This document shows positions 20,966 through 23,010 of a stretch of DNA of 23,010 nucleotides, in pieces (within the stretch, counting starts at the first letter, position 1; each line of letters starts with the position of its first letter). The stretch covers positions 1 through 23,010 of the forward strand of contig SKVX01000453.1 in the NCBI GenBank assembly GCA_007129225.1. Reading direction: 5' to 3'. The notes below the pieces were generated by a model that did no database searches, was not told where the DNA came from, and worked only from the letters and a program-made list of their open reading frames with translations. This stretch comes from Halomonas sp. (lineage in GTDB: Bacteria; Pseudomonadota; Gammaproteobacteria; Pseudomonadales; Halomonadaceae). The position numbers and the translations under genes are program-made.

Positions 20966-21661
20966 ATGAGTTGCCCGTTGCCCGACAGCTGGTGCCGGTG
21001 GCTCGGTGACGAATTCCTAGCCGCCTACATGCAGTCGCTGCGCGATTTCCTGGCCGCCGAAAAGGCGGCCAGGAAGGTCATCTACCCGCACTCGTCCAAC
21101 TGGTTCCGTGCCTTCGAACTGACCCCGCTGGACCGGGTCAAGGTGGTGATCCTGGGGCAGGATCCCTACCACGGCCCCGACCAGGCTCACGGGCTCTGCT
21201 TTTCGGTTCGCCCCGGCGTGCCCGTACCGCCTTCGTTGAAGAATATCTACAAGGAACTGACCGACGACGTCGGTTTCCGGCCGGTTGCCCATGGCACCCT
21301 CGAGCCCTGGGCCAGGCAGGGGGTGCTCCTTCTCAACACCTCGCTGACGGTGGAGCAGGGCAGTGCCGGCTCCCACCGCGGCAAGGGTTGGGAAACCTTT
21401 ACCGACCGTGCCATCGCCACGATCAGTGCCCATGCCGAGCCGAGCGTATTCCTGCTGTGGGGGAGTCACGCCCGCCAGAAAAAGGCACTGGTCGATACCG
21501 GGCGTCACCTGGTACTGGAGTCGCCACACCCTTCGCCGCTTTCCGCCCACCGGGGATTCTTCGGCAATCACCATTTTTCCCGGGCCAATGCCTTCCTCGT
21601 GGAGAATGGACGCGAGCCGATAAACTGGCAGCTGCCCGAATCGCCCGAATCCGCGCCTTAA
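20966..21661 (+). CDS. ung: Uracil-DNA glycosylase (family 1)
   Basis: Ung removes uracil from DNA as the first step of base-excision repair. The 231-residue protein has VVILGQDPYHGPDQAHGLCFSV (catalytic Asp and the water-activating loop), the proline-rich VPVPPSLKNIYKEL, GVLLLNTSLTVEQGSAGSH, FLLWGSHAR and the minor-groove loop ESPHPSPLSAHRGFFG (catalytic His). It starts 3 bp after gpt. Placing a DNA-repair gene inside a base salvage operon, directly before upp, is notable: the uracil it frees is the Upp substrate. Confidence 0.97.
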   Translation: MSCPLPDSWCRWLGDEFLAAYMQSLRDFLAAEKAARKVIYPHSSNWFRAFELTPLDRVKVVILGQDPYHGPDQAHGLCFSVRPGVPVPPSLKNIYKELTDDVGFRPVAHGTLEPWARQGVLLLNTSLTVEQGSAGSHRGKGWETFTDRAIATISAHAEPSVFLLWGSHARQKKALVDTGRHLVLESPHPSPLSAHRGFFGNHHFSRANAFLVENGREPINWQLPESPESAP

Positions 21662-21686
21662 CCTCAACGGCGGATGGAGGTAGAAT
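21658..21686 (+). promoter_or_regulatory. Candidate promoter of upp-uraA
   Basis: TTAACC (21658-21663), a 17-bp spacer and TAGAAT (21681-21686) lie between ung and upp, overlapping the ung stop codon. Transcription would begin near 21693, about 32 nt before upp. This would allow pyrimidine salvage to be expressed independently of the purine genes. Confidence 0.55.
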
Positions 21687-21724
21687 GCCTCCGCCCGCCC
21701 ACCCGTCGCCTGAGAGGTCTGCCC

Positions 21725-22354
21725 ATGAGCGTTCATGCCATCAACCATCCACTGGTCCAGCACAAGCTGGGATTGATGCGCGAAGCGGGCATCAGCACCA
21801 AGAGCTTTCGTGAACTGGCCGGCGAGCTGGCCAAGCTGCTCACCTACGAGGCGACCCAGGATCTCGAACTCGAGACCCAGGAGATCGACGGCTGGAGCGG
21901 CAAGCCCATTCCGGTGAAGCTGCTCAAGGGCAAGAAGGTCACCATTGTGCCGATCCTGCGTGCCGGGCTCGGCATGCTCGATGGCGTGACCGATTTGATT
22001 CCCAGCGCACGCATCAGCGTGGTCGGGCTCTACCGCGATGAGGAGACCCTCGAGCCGGTTCCCTACTTCGCCAAGTTTGCCGGCGACCTCGACGAGCGTA
22101 TGGCGCTGGTTATCGACCCTATGCTGGCCACCGGCGGCACCATGGTAGCGACCCTCGACATGCTGCGGGATCGTGGCTGCAAGCACATGAAGGTCATCGT
22201 GCTGGTGGCGGCGCCCGAGGGTATCAAGCGTGTGCAGGATGCCTATCCGGACATCGAGATCTACACCGCGGGCATCGACGATCATCTCGATGAGAACGGC
22301 TATATCGTCCCCGGTCTGGGGGATGCGGGAGATAAGATCTTCGGCACCCGCTAG
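21725..22354 (+). CDS. upp: Uracil phosphoribosyltransferase
   Basis: Upp makes UMP from uracil and PRPP. The 209-residue protein has HPLVQHKLGLMREAGISTKSFRELAGELAKLLTYEATQDL, the PILRAGLGMLDG active-site stretch, VGLYRDEETLEPVPYFAKF, the PRPP loop VIDPMLATGGTMVAT and the C-terminal uracil-binding DDHLDENGYIVPGLGDAGDKIFGT. Length and motifs match E. coli Upp (208). ATG 21725 is chosen because the family N-terminus begins there; upstream in-frame codons are not conserved-looking. It pairs with uraA downstream, a common arrangement, but an intrinsic terminator lies between them. Confidence 0.97.
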   Translation: MSVHAINHPLVQHKLGLMREAGISTKSFRELAGELAKLLTYEATQDLELETQEIDGWSGKPIPVKLLKGKKVTIVPILRAGLGMLDGVTDLIPSARISVVGLYRDEETLEPVPYFAKFAGDLDERMALVIDPMLATGGTMVATLDMLRDRGCKHMKVIVLVAAPEGIKRVQDAYPDIEIYTAGIDDHLDENGYIVPGLGDAGDKIFGTR

Positions 22355-22375
22355 GCACCGGAACATGGAAACATC

Positions 22376-22408
22376 ACGCCCCTGAGATCGCCATCCAGGG
22401 GCGTTTTT
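22376..22408 (+). terminator. Intrinsic terminator between upp and uraA
   Basis: ACGCCCCTG (22376-22384) and CAGGGGCGT (22396-22404) form a perfect 9-bp stem with an 11-nt loop and a run of five T (22404-22408). It lies 22 bp after upp and only 8 bp before the uraA ribosome binding site, so uraA is either expressed by partial read-through or has its own start signal not seen here. Confidence 0.85.
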
Positions 22409-22429
22409 ACACAAGAAGGAAAACACCCC

Positions 22430-23010
22430 ATGAACGAACAAGCAGCGGCGGCCCAGACGCCGGTCGATTCCCTGCCCAAGACCCTGCTGACCGGGGCCCA
22501 GATGCTCTTCGTCGCCTTCGGCGCGCTGGTGCTGGTGCCGCTGCTGACCGGCCTCGACCCCAGCGTGGCGTTGTTCACCGCCGGTGTCGGTACGCTGATC
22601 TTCCACGGCGTGACCCGTGTCACGGTGCCGGTCTTCCTGGCTTCGTCATTTGCCTTCATCGCGCCGATCCAGGGGTCGGTGGCCAGCTTCGGCGTTTCGG
22701 CGACCCTGGGGGGGCTGATGGCGGCCGGTGTCGTCTATGTGGCGATCTCCCAGGCGGTGCGGCTGAAGGGTACCGTCTGGCTGCATCGACTGCTGCCGCC
22801 GGTCGTGGTGGGGCCGGTGATCATGGTGATCGGCCTGGCACTGGCGCCGGTGGCGGTGAGCATGGCCACCGGCGAGACCAGTGACCACATCGGCTACGGC
22901 CCGGCGATCTTCCTCTCCATGGCCAGCTTGCTGGTGACCCTGGTGCTGGCGGTGTTCGGTCGAGGCCTGCTGCGATTGATCCCCATCATGGGGGGTATCG
23001 TCAGCGGCTA
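22430..23010 (+). CDS. uraA: Uracil permease (NCS2 family), partial at window end
   Basis: UraA imports uracil with protons. Translation from ATG 22430 gives 193 residues before the sequence ends: MNEQAAAAQTPVDSLPKTLLTGAQMLFVAFGALVLVPLLTGLDPSVALFTAGVGTLIFHGVTR, then VPVFLASSFAFIAPIQ, GLMAAGVVYVAISQAVRLKG and LHRLLPPVVVGPVIMVIGLALAPVA. The order of helices and the ASSFAFI segment are those of the UraA branch of NCS2 transporters, distinct from the AzgA-type protein at 18604. AAGGA lies 9 bp before the ATG. Roughly the first 45% of the protein is present. Pairing with upp supports uracil as the substrate. Confidence 0.93.
   Translation, partial: MNEQAAAAQTPVDSLPKTLLTGAQMLFVAFGALVLVPLLTGLDPSVALFTAGVGTLIFHGVTRVTVPVFLASSFAFIAPIQGSVASFGVSATLGGLMAAGVVYVAISQAVRLKGTVWLHRLLPPVVVGPVIMVIGLALAPVAVSMATGETSDHIGYGPAIFLSMASLLVTLVLAVFGRGLLRLIPIMGGIVSG

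Noticed and set aside
21017..22606. Long minus-strand ORF opposite ung, upp and uraA
   Set aside because: It is a shadow; the plus-strand proteins have complete catalytic motifs and the minus peptide has no recognisable domain.
1..23010. CRISPR array, prophage, insertion sequence or defence genes
   Set aside because: No regularly spaced repeats, integrase, transposase, phage structural genes or defence nucleases were found; the three palindromic repeats are dispersed and not array-like.

Overview
The window looks like a chromosomal segment of a high-GC gammaproteobacterium, most likely a Halomonas relative (Halomonadaceae). This assignment is inferred from protein similarity remembered from known families, the acidic composition of several proteins, and gene order (purN-purM divergent from a PerM-type permease and hda). 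No database search was possible. I see no prophage, insertion sequence, CRISPR array or rRNA. Most of the window is core metabolism.

Layout. Positions 1-234 hold two copies of a GC-rich palindromic repeat; a third copy lies at 14071-14150. purN and purM (minus strand, overlapping by 4 bp) make purines. Divergent from them is an operon of an AI-2E/PerM-family membrane protein and hda, which down-regulates DnaA. Next on the minus strand come a small lipoprotein, a phasin with its own terminator and a palindromic upstream site, and a PAS-GGDEF diguanylate cyclase. An FNR-type oxygen-sensing regulator (plus) converges on an unrecognised helical protein (minus). An AT-rich stretch then precedes fumC. 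The glycerol-3-phosphate locus follows: glpD and glpR on the minus strand, glpK divergent, with GlpR-like operators before both glpD and glpK. Two identical tRNA-Val(GAC) genes and their terminator come after glpK.

The minus-strand block 14221-17549 handles methionine: a free methionine-R-sulfoxide reductase, then metNIQ (a D/L-methionine ABC importer). Upstream of metN the minus strand carries a complete leader: a sigma70-like promoter, an RNA whose conserved bases and pseudoknot pairings match a SAM-II class riboswitch, and a perfect intrinsic terminator with seven U residues. A GGGUG/CACCC pairing supplies a simple on/off mechanism. This is the most interesting element in the window.

Riboflavin synthase (ribE) is divergent from metN. 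The rest of the plus strand is a nucleobase salvage cluster: a purine permease, apt, gpt, ung (uracil-DNA glycosylase), then upp with its own promoter and, after an intrinsic terminator, uraA, which runs off the window end. Purine and uracil uptake, phosphoribosyl transfer and excision of uracil from DNA therefore sit side by side.
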